DNA from: Paraburkholderia sejongensis
GTDB lineage: Bacteria; Pseudomonadota; Gammaproteobacteria; Burkholderiales; Burkholderiaceae
Reading direction: 5' to 3'
Assembly: GCF_020880815.1 (NCBI RefSeq)
Contig: NZ_JAJITD010000018.1
Coordinates: forward strand, 1-64,000
DNA: 64,000 nucleotides
Shown: positions 45,372 through 54,041 of the stretch, in pieces
Layout: each line of letters opens with the position of its first letter
Position numbering within the stretch: the stretch's first letter is position 1
The notes under the pieces: model-generated
What the model was told of the DNA's origin: nothing
Seen by the model: only the letters and a program-made list of their open reading frames with translations
Database searches by the model: none
Program-made: the position numbers and the translations under genes

Positions 45372-45965
45372 TCAAAACGCTTTTTTCCAACCGCCGCCAT
45401 ACGCGATGTCCGCGAGCGGCTGACGCTGGCGCGCGGCCTTTTCGCGCTCGCGCAGCACCGGGTCCAGTTTGTCCACCTCGCCATAGTGGCCGAGCGAAAT
45501 CATCGCGATCGGTTCGACGTCTTTCGGCAATTCGAAACCGCTGCGGAACGCGTTCACGTCGAAGCCGCTCATCTGATGCGCGGCCAGCCCGAGCGCGTGA
45601 GCCTGCAGCACCAGCGCCATCGCCGCCGCACCCGCATCGTATTGCGCGCAGCGATTGACGTCGCCCTTACTGGTCAGCGTGTGCGCGGTCACCGCGATCA
45701 GCACCGGCGCTGGCGCATTCCAGCCCTGATTGAACGGCACCAGCGTCGCGAACGCCTTCTTGAACGCAACTTCATCGACACTGCGATCGAACACCATGAA
45801 ACGCCACGGCTGCGCGTTATACGAAGACGGAGCCCAGCGCGCGGCTTCGAGCACGGCGCGCAACTGGTCGCGGCTCACCGGCTCGCTCGAATACGCGCGC
45901 GGGCTCCAGCGGCCGGCAATCAGCTCGTGAATGGCAACTTCGGTTACGGCGGGTTTGTTGGTCAT
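45372..45965 (-). CDS. Nitroreductase family protein
   Basis: FMN-binding oxidoreductase of 197 aa. The family signature RWSPRAYSSEPVSRDQL and the FMN-contact region EAARWAPSSYNAQPWRF are at the N-terminal half. DAGAAAMALVLQAHALGLAAHQMSGFD and ISLGHYGEVD follow. Relatives reduce nitro-compounds or quinones with NAD(P)H; the physiological substrate is unknown. The start at 45965 gives the usual N-terminus MTNKPAVTEVAIHELI. Confidence 0.86.
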   Translation of the reverse strand: MTNKPAVTEVAIHELIAGRWSPRAYSSEPVSRDQLRAVLEAARWAPSSYNAQPWRFMVFDRSVDEVAFKKAFATLVPFNQGWNAPAPVLIAVTAHTLTSKGDVNRCAQYDAGAAAMALVLQAHALGLAAHQMSGFDVNAFRSGFELPKDVEPIAMISLGHYGEVDKLDPVLREREKAARQRQPLADIAYGGGWKKAF

Positions 45966-46090
45966 GCGCTTCTCTCGGTGGAAATTCATGATCGGCCGGG
46001 CGGCTGCCCGGGCCACATAGGATAGCGGGCTTCCGCGTGCGCTCCAACCTGCGCCGCGTGACGATTTCCAGCCGGGGCCGCGCCGGCCAC

Positions 46091-46120
46091 AAAAAAACAC
46101 GGCCCCGTGGCGGGGCCGTG
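46091..46120 (-). terminator. Terminator for the MFS gene at 46176
   Basis: A GC-rich stem (CACGGCCCC with CGGGGCCGTG, short loop) is followed on the minus strand by a run of seven T residues. Confidence 0.82.
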
Positions 46121-46175
46121 CGTGATCGCATCAATATCGACGTGAAGGCAGCGCCGCGGCGCGCCGCCCGCCTGT

Positions 46176-47459
46176 TCAGATCGCCTGCGGCGCCGGCACC
46201 TTGGCCGGACGATTGATCCGCAGCACGATCACCGCGGCGACGAGGCACAGGCCGCCGGAGATCATCGATGCAACCGTATAGGTGCCGAGGCTCGCGCGCA
46301 GCATCCCCGCGCCGAGCGCCGCGAACGCCGCGCCGAGCTGGTGACCGGCGACCACCCAACCGAACACGATCGGCGCCGATTCCTTGCCGTAGACATCGGT
46401 GGCCAGACGCACGGTCGGCGGCACGGTCGCGATCCAGTCGAGGCCGTAGAACACCGCGAACAGCGGCAGCCCGAAGAAATCGATGCCGAACGCGTGCGGC
46501 AGATACATCAACGACAGCCCGCGCAGCCCGTAATACCAGAACAGCAGCACGCGGCTATTGAAGCGGTCCGACAGCCAGCCCGACAAGGTCGTGCCGAACA
46601 GATCGAACACGCCCATCGCGGCGAGCAGCGACGCGCCCTGCACTTCGGTCATCCCGTAATCGCCGCACATCGCGATCAGGTGGGTGCCGACATAGCCGTT
46701 GGTGCTCGCGCCGCAGATGAAAAAGCTGAAGAACAGCAGCCAGAAGTCGCGCGTTTTGCTCGCCATCGCGAGCGTGCCGAAGGCAATGGCCAGCGGGTTC
46801 TGCTTCGTCACGGCCGCGGCGACCGGCGCGTCGTGCGGCTCGCCGTACGGACGCAGCTTCATGTCGGCCGGATGCTCGGGCAGCAGGAACGCGACCAGCG
46901 GAATCACCACCGCGGCCGCCAGCGCGACCACCCACACGACCTGGCGCCAGCCGTAATGCTCGGCGATCGCCGCGAGCATCGGCAGGAACACCAACTGGCC
47001 GGTGGCCGAACTGGCGGTCAGAATGCCCATCACCAGACCGCGGCGGGCGGTGAACCAGCGCGTCACCACAGTGGCCGACAGCGACAGCGCCGCCACCCCG
47101 GTCGAGCCGCCCACCATCACGCCCCAGATCAGCACCATCTGCCACGGGTGGCTCATCAGCGACGACAGCGCGACGCCCGCGGCCATCGTGCCGAGCGCGG
47201 CGAGCAGCGTGGGCCGCACGCCGAAGCGCTGCATCGCGGCGGCCGCGAACGGCCCCATCAGCCCGTACAGCGCGATGTTCACCGAGATCGCCAGCGAAAT
47301 CGTCGCGCGGCTCCAGCCGAATTGATGTTCGAGCGGCACCATCATCACGCTCGGCGTCGCGCGCGTGCCGGCCGCCGCCAGCAATACCAGAAACACCACG
47401 GCGACGGTCAACCAGCCATAGTGGAAACGTCCGCCTATCAGTCTTGCAGCCCAGTTCAT
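46176..47459 (-). CDS. MFS transporter, putative TetR-regulated exporter/importer
   Basis: Major facilitator of 427 aa with 12 hydrophobic segments. The N-terminus FHYGWLTVAVVFLVLLAAAG and MVPLEHQFGWSRATISLA resembles the oxalate/formate and monocarboxylate transporter-like MFS group. The internal LSGWLSDRFNSRVLLF is the second-half MFS motif. The start MNWAARL at 47459 is backed by GGAG on the minus strand. It diverges from a TetR gene, with two perfect palindromes between them, so repression by that TetR is likely. The substrate is unknown. Confidence 0.84.
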   Translation of the reverse strand: MNWAARLIGGRFHYGWLTVAVVFLVLLAAAGTRATPSVMMVPLEHQFGWSRATISLAISVNIALYGLMGPFAAAAMQRFGVRPTLLAALGTMAAGVALSSLMSHPWQMVLIWGVMVGGSTGVAALSLSATVVTRWFTARRGLVMGILTASSATGQLVFLPMLAAIAEHYGWRQVVWVVALAAAVVIPLVAFLLPEHPADMKLRPYGEPHDAPVAAAVTKQNPLAIAFGTLAMASKTRDFWLLFFSFFICGASTNGYVGTHLIAMCGDYGMTEVQGASLLAAMGVFDLFGTTLSGWLSDRFNSRVLLFWYYGLRGLSLMYLPHAFGIDFFGLPLFAVFYGLDWIATVPPTVRLATDVYGKESAPIVFGWVVAGHQLGAAFAALGAGMLRASLGTYTVASMISGGLCLVAAVIVLRINRPAKVPAPQAI

Positions 47460-47532
47460 CGGATCTCCAATCGACGCGCTGCCTCTCGTTTGCAGCGGCG
47501 TCGTTCGCATTATTACGGCTTGGGTAAAAGAG

Positions 47533-47584
47533 TTGTGACAGATCGGTCACAATGGTGTTGCGATCTTAGTTACCGCTCGGTAAC
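47533..47584. promoter_or_regulatory. Paired palindromic operators, MFS/tetR divergent promoter
   Basis: TTGTGAC-agatcg-GTCACAA (47533-47552) and GTTACCG-ct-CGGTAAC (47569-47584) are two perfect inverted repeats, centred 34 bases apart, between the divergent MFS and TetR genes. The second has the compact form common for TetR operators, whose genes often control a divergent transporter and themselves. Confidence 0.7.
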
Positions 47585-47619
47585 ATGTCAAGGCGTCAAT
47601 CTCATTCGGGTGACTTTCC

Positions 47620-48258
47620 ATGTCCGACAACGAAGCTCCCAAAGCCGTCCGGCGCCCGCGCGGCGCGCAGACGGCCGGCCCGCAGGCGCAGCAGCACCTG
47701 CTGCGCGCGGCCAGCGAACTGTTCTATCGCGACGGCGTGCGTACCGTCGGCGTCGATGCGGTGGTCGAGCGCGCGGGCGTGAACAAGATGAGTCTGTACC
47801 GGCAGTTTTCGTCGAAGGACGAGCTGGTGATGGCGTATCTCGAGCAAAAGGACGAGCAGTTCTTCGGCTACGTCGAGAAGAGCTTCGCGAAGCATCCGGG
47901 CGAGCCGGCCAAACAGCTGCAGCAGTATTTCGACGACCTGGTGAAGCGCGCATCGGTCGACGATTACCGCGGTTGCCCGTTCGTGAACGTGTCGGTGGAG
48001 TTTCCCGATCCCCAGCACCCGGCGCGGCAGTTCGTGTTTCGCAACAAGCAGCGGCTGATGGCGCGGCTGCTGGAACTGTCGGTTGCGGCCGGCGCCGCCG
48101 ATCCGCAGGCGCTCGCCAATGCGCTCGGTCTGCTGATCGAAGGGGTATATGCGGCGAGCCAGACTTTTGGGCCCGGTTGCGGGCCGATCGTCGTCGCGCC
48201 GAAGGTGACCGCGCAATTGATCGCGGCGGCTTGCGGCAGCGCGCCGCCGGTACGCTGA
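47620..48258 (+). CDS. TetR family transcriptional regulator
   Basis: A 212-aa regulator. The N-terminal TetR helix-turn-helix (about 25-70) reads LLRAASELFYRDGVRTVGVDAVVERAGVNKMSLYRQFSSKDEL. The C-terminal ligand domain contains RGCPFVNVSVEFPDPQHP, common in one TetR subgroup. It probably represses its own gene and the divergent MFS transporter gene through the palindromes at 47533-47584. The inducer is unknown. Confidence 0.9.
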   Translation: MSDNEAPKAVRRPRGAQTAGPQAQQHLLRAASELFYRDGVRTVGVDAVVERAGVNKMSLYRQFSSKDELVMAYLEQKDEQFFGYVEKSFAKHPGEPAKQLQQYFDDLVKRASVDDYRGCPFVNVSVEFPDPQHPARQFVFRNKQRLMARLLELSVAAGAADPQALANALGLLIEGVYAASQTFGPGCGPIVVAPKVTAQLIAAACGSAPPVR

Positions 48259-48317
48259 ACCGGCTCGAATCGAATCACGCTTAGAATCACGGCTTTCCCC
48301 TGCCGCGTCCGCCCTCC

Positions 48318-48878
48318 ATGCCGTTGCCCGCCGAATCCCACACCGCCGTTATCGCCGCGACCCGCCACTGGCTGAGCGAAGCGGTGATCGGGCTGAACCT
48401 GTGCCCGTTCGCGAAGGCGGTGTACGTGAAGGAGCAGATTCGCTACGCGGTCAGCGATGCGCGGGACCTCGAAGGCGTGCTGACCGATCTGGAAGCCGAG
48501 CTGCAAACACTCATTGCCGCCGATCCGGCCGCCGTCGACACGACGCTGCTGATCCTGCCGCGCGCGCTCGGCGAATTTCTCGACTTCAACGATTGCCTGT
48601 ATTTCGCCGACCGGCTGCTCCAGCAGCTCCGGCTCGAAGGGATCATCCAGATCGCGAGCTTTCATCCGCGGTATCAGTTCGAAGGCAGCGAGCCGGACGA
48701 CATCGAGAACTACACGAACCGCGCACCCTATCCGATCCTGCATCTGCTGCGCGAGGACAGCATCGAGCGCGCGGTGCAGGCCTTTCCCGACGCGCAAGAC
48801 ATCTACGAGCGCAATCAGGAAACGCTGCGGCGCATCGGCCTCGCGGGCTGGGATGCGCTGATGAAGCGGGAAAAGTAG
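48318..48878 (+). CDS. DUF1415 family protein
   Basis: A 186-aa protein matching the uncharacterised DUF1415 family. Recognisable conserved stretches are WLSEAVIGLNLCPFAKAVY near the N-terminus, FLDFNDCLYFADRLL, ASFHPRYQFEGSEPDDIENYTNRAPYPILHLLRE and the helical C-terminus. Conserved Cys and His residues (CPFA, FHPRY) could bind a metal or cofactor, which is speculation. It follows the TetR gene by 59 bases and ends near the convergent methyltransferase gene. Confidence 0.8.
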   Translation: MPLPAESHTAVIAATRHWLSEAVIGLNLCPFAKAVYVKEQIRYAVSDARDLEGVLTDLEAELQTLIAADPAAVDTTLLILPRALGEFLDFNDCLYFADRLLQQLRLEGIIQIASFHPRYQFEGSEPDDIENYTNRAPYPILHLLREDSIERAVQAFPDAQDIYERNQETLRRIGLAGWDALMKREK

Positions 48879-48906
48879 CCGCCGGCCTCGGGCGTAACGA
48901 CCGGCC

Positions 48907-49749
48907 TCAGGCCGGCACGAAGAAGCGCTCTTTCAGCGCGTCCAGCCCGAGCGTGTCCAGCACCTCGGTCAGCCGCTCGGCCGGCCGGCGCCGCGGCAGA
49001 TCCTTGTACTGCGCGATGATCAGTTCGTTTTTCATCGAATGTTCCCAGCCGACCAGCTCGGTCACGTTGACCTGATAGCCGTGCGCCTCCAGTTGCAGGC
49101 AGCGCAGCACGTTGGTGATCTGGCTGCCGAACTCGCGCGTATGCAGCGGATGACGCCAGATTTCCGTCAGCGAGTTCTTCAGTGCCTTGCCCTTGTTCTG
49201 CCGCAACACCCCCGCCACTTCCGCCTGACAGCACGGCACCACGACGATGTACTTCGCGTGCTTTTCGAGCGCGAAGTGGATCGCGTCGTCGGTTGCGGTG
49301 TTGCACGCGTGCAGCGCGGTCACGATGTCGATCTGCGCAGGCAGACGCGTCGACGTGATCGACTCCGCAACCGACAGATTCAGAAACGACATCCCCTCGA
49401 AACCGAGCCGGGCGGCCAGTTCTTCGGAGCGCGAGACCAGCTCTTCGCGCGTTTCGATGCCGTAAATGTGCGACGCCACACCAGCGGCGTCCTGAAACTG
49501 CTTGAAAAACAAGTCATAGAGAATAAAACCGAGGTATGACTTGCCGGCGCCGTGATCGACGAGCGTGAGGGCGCCCTGGCTGTCCTTCAGATCCTTGAGC
49601 AGCGGCTCGATGAACTGGAACAGGTGGTAGACCTGCTTGAGCTTGCGACGGCTGTCCTGGTTCATCTTGCCGTCGCGCGTGAGGATGTGGAGTTCCTTCA
49701 GCAGTTCGACGGACTGGTTAGGGCGGATTTCGTGGGTTTTACCGGACAT
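48907..49749 (-). CDS. Class I SAM-dependent methyltransferase (METTL25/RRNAD1-like)
   Basis: A protein of about 280 aa. The SAM-binding motif LVDHGAGKSYLGFILYDLFF and the downstream DIVTALHACNTATDDAIHFALEKHAKYIVVVPCCQAEVA match the Methyltransf_32-type group that includes eukaryotic RRNAD1/METTL25. The N-terminal helical region (HEIRPNQSVELLKELHILTRDGKMNQDSRRK) may be a substrate-recognition domain. An alternative start at 49764 adds five residues; neither start has a clear ribosome binding site. The substrate is unknown, possibly RNA. Confidence 0.72.
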   Translation of the reverse strand: MSGKTHEIRPNQSVELLKELHILTRDGKMNQDSRRKLKQVYHLFQFIEPLLKDLKDSQGALTLVDHGAGKSYLGFILYDLFFKQFQDAAGVASHIYGIETREELVSRSEELAARLGFEGMSFLNLSVAESITSTRLPAQIDIVTALHACNTATDDAIHFALEKHAKYIVVVPCCQAEVAGVLRQNKGKALKNSLTEIWRHPLHTREFGSQITNVLRCLQLEAHGYQVNVTELVGWEHSMKNELIIAQYKDLPRRRPAERLTEVLDTLGLDALKERFFVPA

Positions 49750-50137
49750 CGTGGGAATCGGCATCTATTGCGGCTCGAACGTGCGACAGATGACGGAAAA
49801 AGAGAAAAGTTACTGCCAGTTTACCCAAAGTGCGGCACTTCCACCGAAGTGGGCCGCGCGAACTATGCGAGACATGCATTCAACCTGGAACACTTTGTGC
49901 AAGAACAGCGGCGCGCGCAGGCGTTTCGGGCTTGACTGAAACCACCTCGCGCACAGGCCCAGCCAGAAGCGGGGGCCGTGTCGCCTGAAAAAAAGGGGGC
50001 TTTCCGGCCGCGGCGCCGGAACAGCGAACCGGATGCATGTGGGGAGGGCGGTCCCGGAACACGGACCGAACGTTACGTAACCAGCAGTGCGCCGGCCTCG
50101 CAACCGGACGCGCGCTGGGTTGATGAAAGGGGCGGCA
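49750..50137. other. Intergenic region, nothing recognised
   Basis: About 390 bases between the divergent methyltransferase and the small hypothetical gene at 50138. It must contain two promoters, but I cannot point to convincing hexamers. No RNA gene, terminator or repeat is evident. Confidence 0.35.
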
Positions 50138-50458
50138 ATGGATACGGTACCCAACGGAAACGTCGAACAGAAATTTCAGGAAATGCTGGCGAAGCTCACC
50201 GCGACGCCGGCCTGGTCCGAGAAGCAGCAACTCGAGCTGGAGATGGCGCGCGATATCTCGACCGAAATGCTGCGGCTCGCCGAGGTAATGCGCGACGGCA
50301 ACGTCGACCTCGAAACCTGCCTCACGATGCTCAAGTACGCGAAAGTGCTCGACTTCGTGATGACCACGCTCGCGTCGCGGCGCGATATCAAACCGCAAAC
50401 GTTGCGGGTGATCTTCAAGCTTGCCGGGCTGAAGGTCGACGAAGCGTATCCGGGTTAG
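50138..50458 (+). CDS. Small hypothetical protein, helical
   Basis: A 106-aa predicted soluble, mostly helical protein (FQEMLAKLTATPAWSEKQQLELEMARDISTEMLRLAEVM). Charge distribution and codon use look like a real gene, and AAGGGG lies at good distance before the ATG at 50138. An in-frame ATG at 50123 is less well placed. I do not recognise the family and see no catalytic motif, signal peptide or membrane segment. Confidence 0.6.
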   Translation: MDTVPNGNVEQKFQEMLAKLTATPAWSEKQQLELEMARDISTEMLRLAEVMRDGNVDLETCLTMLKYAKVLDFVMTTLASRRDIKPQTLRVIFKLAGLKVDEAYPG

Positions 50459-50536
50459 CGAACCTTGCCCGCGCACCCGAACAAACGGGCGGCCTCGCGC
50501 CGCCCGTCCCGCACTCCTGCCTACCCCTGCGATCCT

Positions 50537-50746
50537 TCACGCGCGCGGCGACTCGACCGGCGGCGTCCCTTCATGGAACAGTGTCTGCAGCTGCGCGCGC
50601 AACTCGGGCGAGTCCGCATGCTTGTGGACGCTGACGGCATGCTGAACCGCGGCTTCCAGCAGTTCGCTGTCGGTATCGGCCGATAGCGCGACGCTGCAGT
50701 TCGTTTCGCTCGGAAACTCGCGGCAATCGATGTATTTGCGGGTCAT
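50537..50746 (-). CDS. DUF1059 family small protein
   Basis: A 69-aa protein that matches the uncharacterised DUF1059 family: start MTRKYIDCREFPSETNCSVALSADT, then ELLEAAVQHAVSVHKHADSPELRAQL. Two cysteines (C8 and C17) are conserved in position with the family. An AGGAGA ribosome binding site precedes the ATG at 50746. A candidate minus-strand promoter (TTCACT, 16 bases, TATACT; plus-strand 50921-50948) lies about 175 bases upstream. Function is unknown. Confidence 0.78.
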   Translation of the reverse strand: MTRKYIDCREFPSETNCSVALSADTDSELLEAAVQHAVSVHKHADSPELRAQLQTLFHEGTPPVESPRA

Positions 50747-51214
50747 GGCAATCTCCTCGACTCAGACGATCGACCCTTCCACCGATTCAAATTCGCACGA
50801 CACCCGGCCGCCCGCGAGCGAGCGAGAGAGCACGCGCCGCTGCGGCTGCGTAGGGTGATCGAAGGCGGGATTTGACGCGGGAAGCGACGCGGGCAGGCGT
50901 CCGATGAAGGGTGTTCGAAAAGTATAGTTCGCGCACGTGGCGAGTGAAGCGGCGCGCCGGCTAAGCAGCGCCGCGGTGCGCGACGGAATCGAGTAGTTTC
51001 CGGCCGGGCGGCAGGTGGCAAACGCCGTGACGGCTGGCCCGCTTCGCCCGGACGAATTCGGGTCCGGGTCCGGGGCTAGGTCCAGGCCAGGTCCGAAGCA
51101 CGTTTGCCCGGTGCCGCGCGCGGTGTGACAATAACGCCCTTCGCGCCGCCGGCCTGTCCGGCAGTCCGGCGCGCCGCCCTGTTTTTCCGTTCGTCCGTTT
51201 ATCCGCACAGCCCG
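50747..51214. other. Intergenic region with one candidate promoter
   Basis: About 470 bases between the divergent DUF1059 and flavoprotein genes. The only signal I see is the near-palindromic AGTATAGT at 50921-50928, which gives -10-like boxes in both directions. No gene or terminator is apparent. Confidence 0.35.
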
Positions 51215-52492
51215 ATGCCCTCCTCGCTCGATTCCGCCCGCGTCGCCCTCATCGGCGGCGGCCCCGCCGGCTTGATGGCCGCCGAGACGCTCGCCCGGCA
51301 CGGCGTGCAAGTGCACGTGTACGACGCGATGCCTTCGGTCGGCCGCAAATTTCTGATGGCCGGCAAGGGCGGGATGAACATCACACATTCGGAGCCCATC
51401 GAGCCGTTTCTCGATCGCTACGGCGCGCGCCGCGAGCGGATCGCGCCGCTGCTCGACGTGTTCGGCCCCGACGCGCTGCGCGGATGGCTCGGCGAACTCG
51501 GCGTCGAGACCTTCGTCGGCAGCTCCGGCCGGGTGTTTCCGTCCGACATGAAGGCTGCGCCGATGCTGCGCGCGTGGCTGCATCGGCTGCGCGAAGCGGG
51601 GGTGCAGTTCCACATGCGTCACAAGTGGACCGGCTGGGCGGCGGCCGCCGGCGACGCGGCCACAGACTCGTTGTCGTTGTGCTTTGCGACGCCCGCCGGC
51701 GACGTAACGCTAGATTGCGACGCGGTCGTATTCGCGCTCGGCGGCGCCAGCTGGCCGCGCCTCGGCTCCGACGCCACATGGGTGCCGCTGATGGCCGCGC
51801 GCGGCGTGCCCGTGGAGCCGCTGCGGCCCGCGAACTGCGGCTTCGACGCGGACTGGAGCCCTTATCTGCGCGAGCGTTTCGCGGGCCAGCCAATCAAGCC
51901 TGTCGCGCTTTCGCTCACCGATGTAGACGAAAAAGTCCACAATCGACAAGGTGAAATACTTCTGACCGAAACCGGCCTCGAAGGGAGTCTGATGTACGCG
52001 TTATCGGCGCCGATCCGCGAGCGGATTCTGGCCGACGGCGCGGTCACGATCACGCTGGACCTCGCGCCGGGCTTGACGCTGGAGCGCGTCGTCGATGAAG
52101 TGACGCGGCCGCGCGGCTCGCGTTCGATCGCGAGTCATCTGCATGGGCGGATCGGGATCGGCGGGGTCAAGCTGGCGTTGCTGCACGAGATCGTGCCGAA
52201 GGACGCGTTCGCGGACGCGAACCGCCTCGCGCATGCGATCAAGGCGCTGCCCGTGCGGCTGCTGCGCCCGCGGCCGATCGAAGAAGCGATCAGCACCGCC
52301 GGCGGCATTGCGTTCGAGGCGCTCGACGGCAGTCTGATGATCGAGCGGCTGCCCGGCGCGTTTTGCGCGGGCGAGATGCTCGATTGGGAAGCGCCGACCG
52401 GCGGCTATCTGCTGACCGCGTGTTTTGCCAGCGGGGTGGTCGCGGGGCGCGGGGTGTGTGCGTATCTGGAAACGCGGGTGGCTGGGGGTTGA
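51215..52492 (+). CDS. NAD(P)/FAD-dependent oxidoreductase, HI0933-like flavoprotein
   Basis: A 425-aa flavoprotein of the HI0933/BaiN-like group, closest in pattern to the TIGR03862 subfamily. The FAD-binding motif VALIGGGPAGLMAAETLARHG is at the N-terminus, GRKFLMAGKGGMNITHSE is the group signature, and a C-terminal TGGYLLTACFASGVVAGRG closes the FAD site. The reaction is unknown. A short AT-rich patch (51925-51970) inside the gene breaks the local codon pattern and carries a sequence resembling repeats found 2 kb downstream. Confidence 0.82.
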   Translation: MPSSLDSARVALIGGGPAGLMAAETLARHGVQVHVYDAMPSVGRKFLMAGKGGMNITHSEPIEPFLDRYGARRERIAPLLDVFGPDALRGWLGELGVETFVGSSGRVFPSDMKAAPMLRAWLHRLREAGVQFHMRHKWTGWAAAAGDAATDSLSLCFATPAGDVTLDCDAVVFALGGASWPRLGSDATWVPLMAARGVPVEPLRPANCGFDADWSPYLRERFAGQPIKPVALSLTDVDEKVHNRQGEILLTETGLEGSLMYALSAPIRERILADGAVTITLDLAPGLTLERVVDEVTRPRGSRSIASHLHGRIGIGGVKLALLHEIVPKDAFADANRLAHAIKALPVRLLRPRPIEEAISTAGGIAFEALDGSLMIERLPGAFCAGEMLDWEAPTGGYLLTACFASGVVAGRGVCAYLETRVAGG

Positions 52493-52558
52493 CGCGCCGC
52501 CATGCGCCGCTGAGACGAAATCCTCACGGGGCCGACATGGCCCGACTCATTGCCCCGT

Positions 52559-53683
52559 TCAGCGCGCCTTCAACCGCCACAACGACGTCACCTCCGCGGC
52601 GCGAGCCGTATGCAGCGGATCGTTCTGATCGCTCGCCTTCGGATGACGCGGACGAATATCCTCACGTCCCGCGACGCTCAGGCCGGCGTTCTCGATCGCC
52701 GCAAGCAGCCACTCACGGGTGCGCAGCCCAAGGTGCTCGGCGAAATCCGAAATGATCAGCCAACCCTCGCCGTCCGTCGTCAGATGGTCCGCGAGACCGT
52801 TCAGGAAACCCAGCAACATGCGGCTATCCGGGTCGTAGACCGCGTATTCGAGCGGCGACGCGGGCCGCGCCGGCACCCAAGGCGGATTGCAGACGACGAG
52901 CGGCGCGCGCCCTGCCGGAAACAGATCCTGCTGCACGAGCTCGACCTGCCCGCTATAACCGAGCCGCGCGAGATTCTCGCGCGCGCATTCGAGGGCGCGC
53001 GGATCCTGATCGGTCGCGACTATTTTCTGCACGCCGCGTTTGGCCAGCAGCGCGGCCAGCACGCCGGTGCCGGTGCCGATATCGAATGCCAGTTCGAGCG
53101 ACGGCAGCGGTGTACGCGCGACCAGATCGACATACTCGCCCCGCACCGGCGAAAACACGCCGTAGTGCGGATGGATGCGCTCGCCGAGCGCCTCGATTTC
53201 GACACCCTTCTTGCGCCACTCGTGCGCGCCGATCAATCCGAGCAACTCGCGCAGCGACACCACCGACGCTTCGCCGCTCGCGGGCCCATACGCTTCGATG
53301 CAGGCTTGGCGCACATCTGGCGCGCGACGCAGCGCAATGCCGTAATCGCCGTCGAGCGGAATCAGGATCATGCCGAGCGTGCGGGCGCGCTGCGATTGCG
53401 CCTGGCGATGCAGGTTGAACGCATCGAGCGGCGTCGCGCCCTGCTTGCGCGGTTTGCGTTCGAGCCGTCGCGTGACGGCCTGCAGCAATTGCCGCGCATT
53501 GTGGAAGTCGCCGCGCCACAGCAGCGCGGTGCCTTCGCAGGCAAGGCGGTAAGCCGAATCGGCGGTGGTGCGATCGTCAGCGACGACGACGCGCTTCGGC
53601 GGCGGCACGGCCGCTTCGGAACGCCAGCGCGCGCTGCGCGGGCCGTCGGCTTCGGGCCAGGTGAGGGTTGCGGGGCTGGTCAT
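52559..53683 (-). CDS. Class I SAM-dependent methyltransferase (NPPW type)
   Basis: A 374-aa methyltransferase. An N-terminal domain of about 190 residues (RRLERKPRKQGATPLDAFNLHRQAQSQRA) precedes the SAM-binding motif LAFDIGTGTGVLAALLA and the catalytic motif VVCNPPWVPARP. NPPY/W enzymes methylate planar amino groups of bases or glutamine side chains, so a nucleic acid or protein substrate is plausible. The start MTSPATLTWPE at 53683 is an inference; the ribosome binding site is weak. Confidence 0.75.
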   Translation of the reverse strand: MTSPATLTWPEADGPRSARWRSEAAVPPPKRVVVADDRTTADSAYRLACEGTALLWRGDFHNARQLLQAVTRRLERKPRKQGATPLDAFNLHRQAQSQRARTLGMILIPLDGDYGIALRRAPDVRQACIEAYGPASGEASVVSLRELLGLIGAHEWRKKGVEIEALGERIHPHYGVFSPVRGEYVDLVARTPLPSLELAFDIGTGTGVLAALLAKRGVQKIVATDQDPRALECARENLARLGYSGQVELVQQDLFPAGRAPLVVCNPPWVPARPASPLEYAVYDPDSRMLLGFLNGLADHLTTDGEGWLIISDFAEHLGLRTREWLLAAIENAGLSVAGREDIRPRHPKASDQNDPLHTARAAEVTSLWRLKAR

Positions 53684-53882
53684 GGTGAGATCGGGTGGAG
53701 GTTGCGTCGCCGGCGACAAGGGCCGCGACAGCGGTGCGGCAGGCCCACCGGCCGGATAGCCGGAGAGCCGCGCTGAGCGACGCCCGAATGGTACCGCACC
53801 GGCGCCGCGCGAATTCATCGCGATGCGCGTCATGGCAGGCCGCTGTGGTGCGAGGTTTGCGCGCTAAATTGAGACTAAAACG

Positions 53883-53916
53883 TCTACAAAAGACAAGGTG
53901 AAAGAGATATCGTGAT
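53883..53916 (+). repeat. Direct repeat, copy 1
   Basis: A 34-base unit containing AAAAGACAAGGTGAA and GAGATATCGTGAT. It matches copy 2 at 54008-54041 in 30 of 34 positions, offset by 125 bases. Weaker similarity continues about 40 bases to the right. Confidence 0.75.
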
Positions 53917-53974
53917 TATTTGCCCTTTCTGCCACTCACCCAGGTTTACTGATGTGTCGTCTTTCATGATGTAA
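53912..53974 (+). pseudogene. Tiny GTG-started frame with CPFCH motif (copy 1)
   Basis: A 20-codon frame starting GTG just after the repeat, beginning (M)IICPFCHSPRF and ending at TAA 53972. AGGTG lies 11 bases before the GTG. CxxC at the N-terminus resembles the first zinc knuckle of short zinc-ribbon proteins such as phage Ogr/Delta. The frame may be a truncated remnant, and coding status is doubtful. Confidence 0.3.
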
Positions 53975-54007
53975 AAAAGTTGGCCAAACCGTAAATAGAC
54001 AAAAATA

Positions 54008-54041
54008 TCCATAAAAGACAAGGTGAACGAGATAGCGTGAT
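54008..54041 (+). repeat. Direct repeat, copy 2
   Basis: Second copy of the 34-base unit, 30 of 34 identical to 53883-53916. In this copy AGGTG (54021-54025) and AGCGT (54034-54038) can pair with ACGCTCACCT further right (54057-54065 region), giving a possible RNA hairpin. Confidence 0.75.

Noticed and set aside
50923..50928. TATAGT as a plus-strand promoter for the flavoprotein
   Set aside because: It is almost 290 bases from the gene with no matching -35 box. The minus-strand reading toward the DUF1059 gene fits better.
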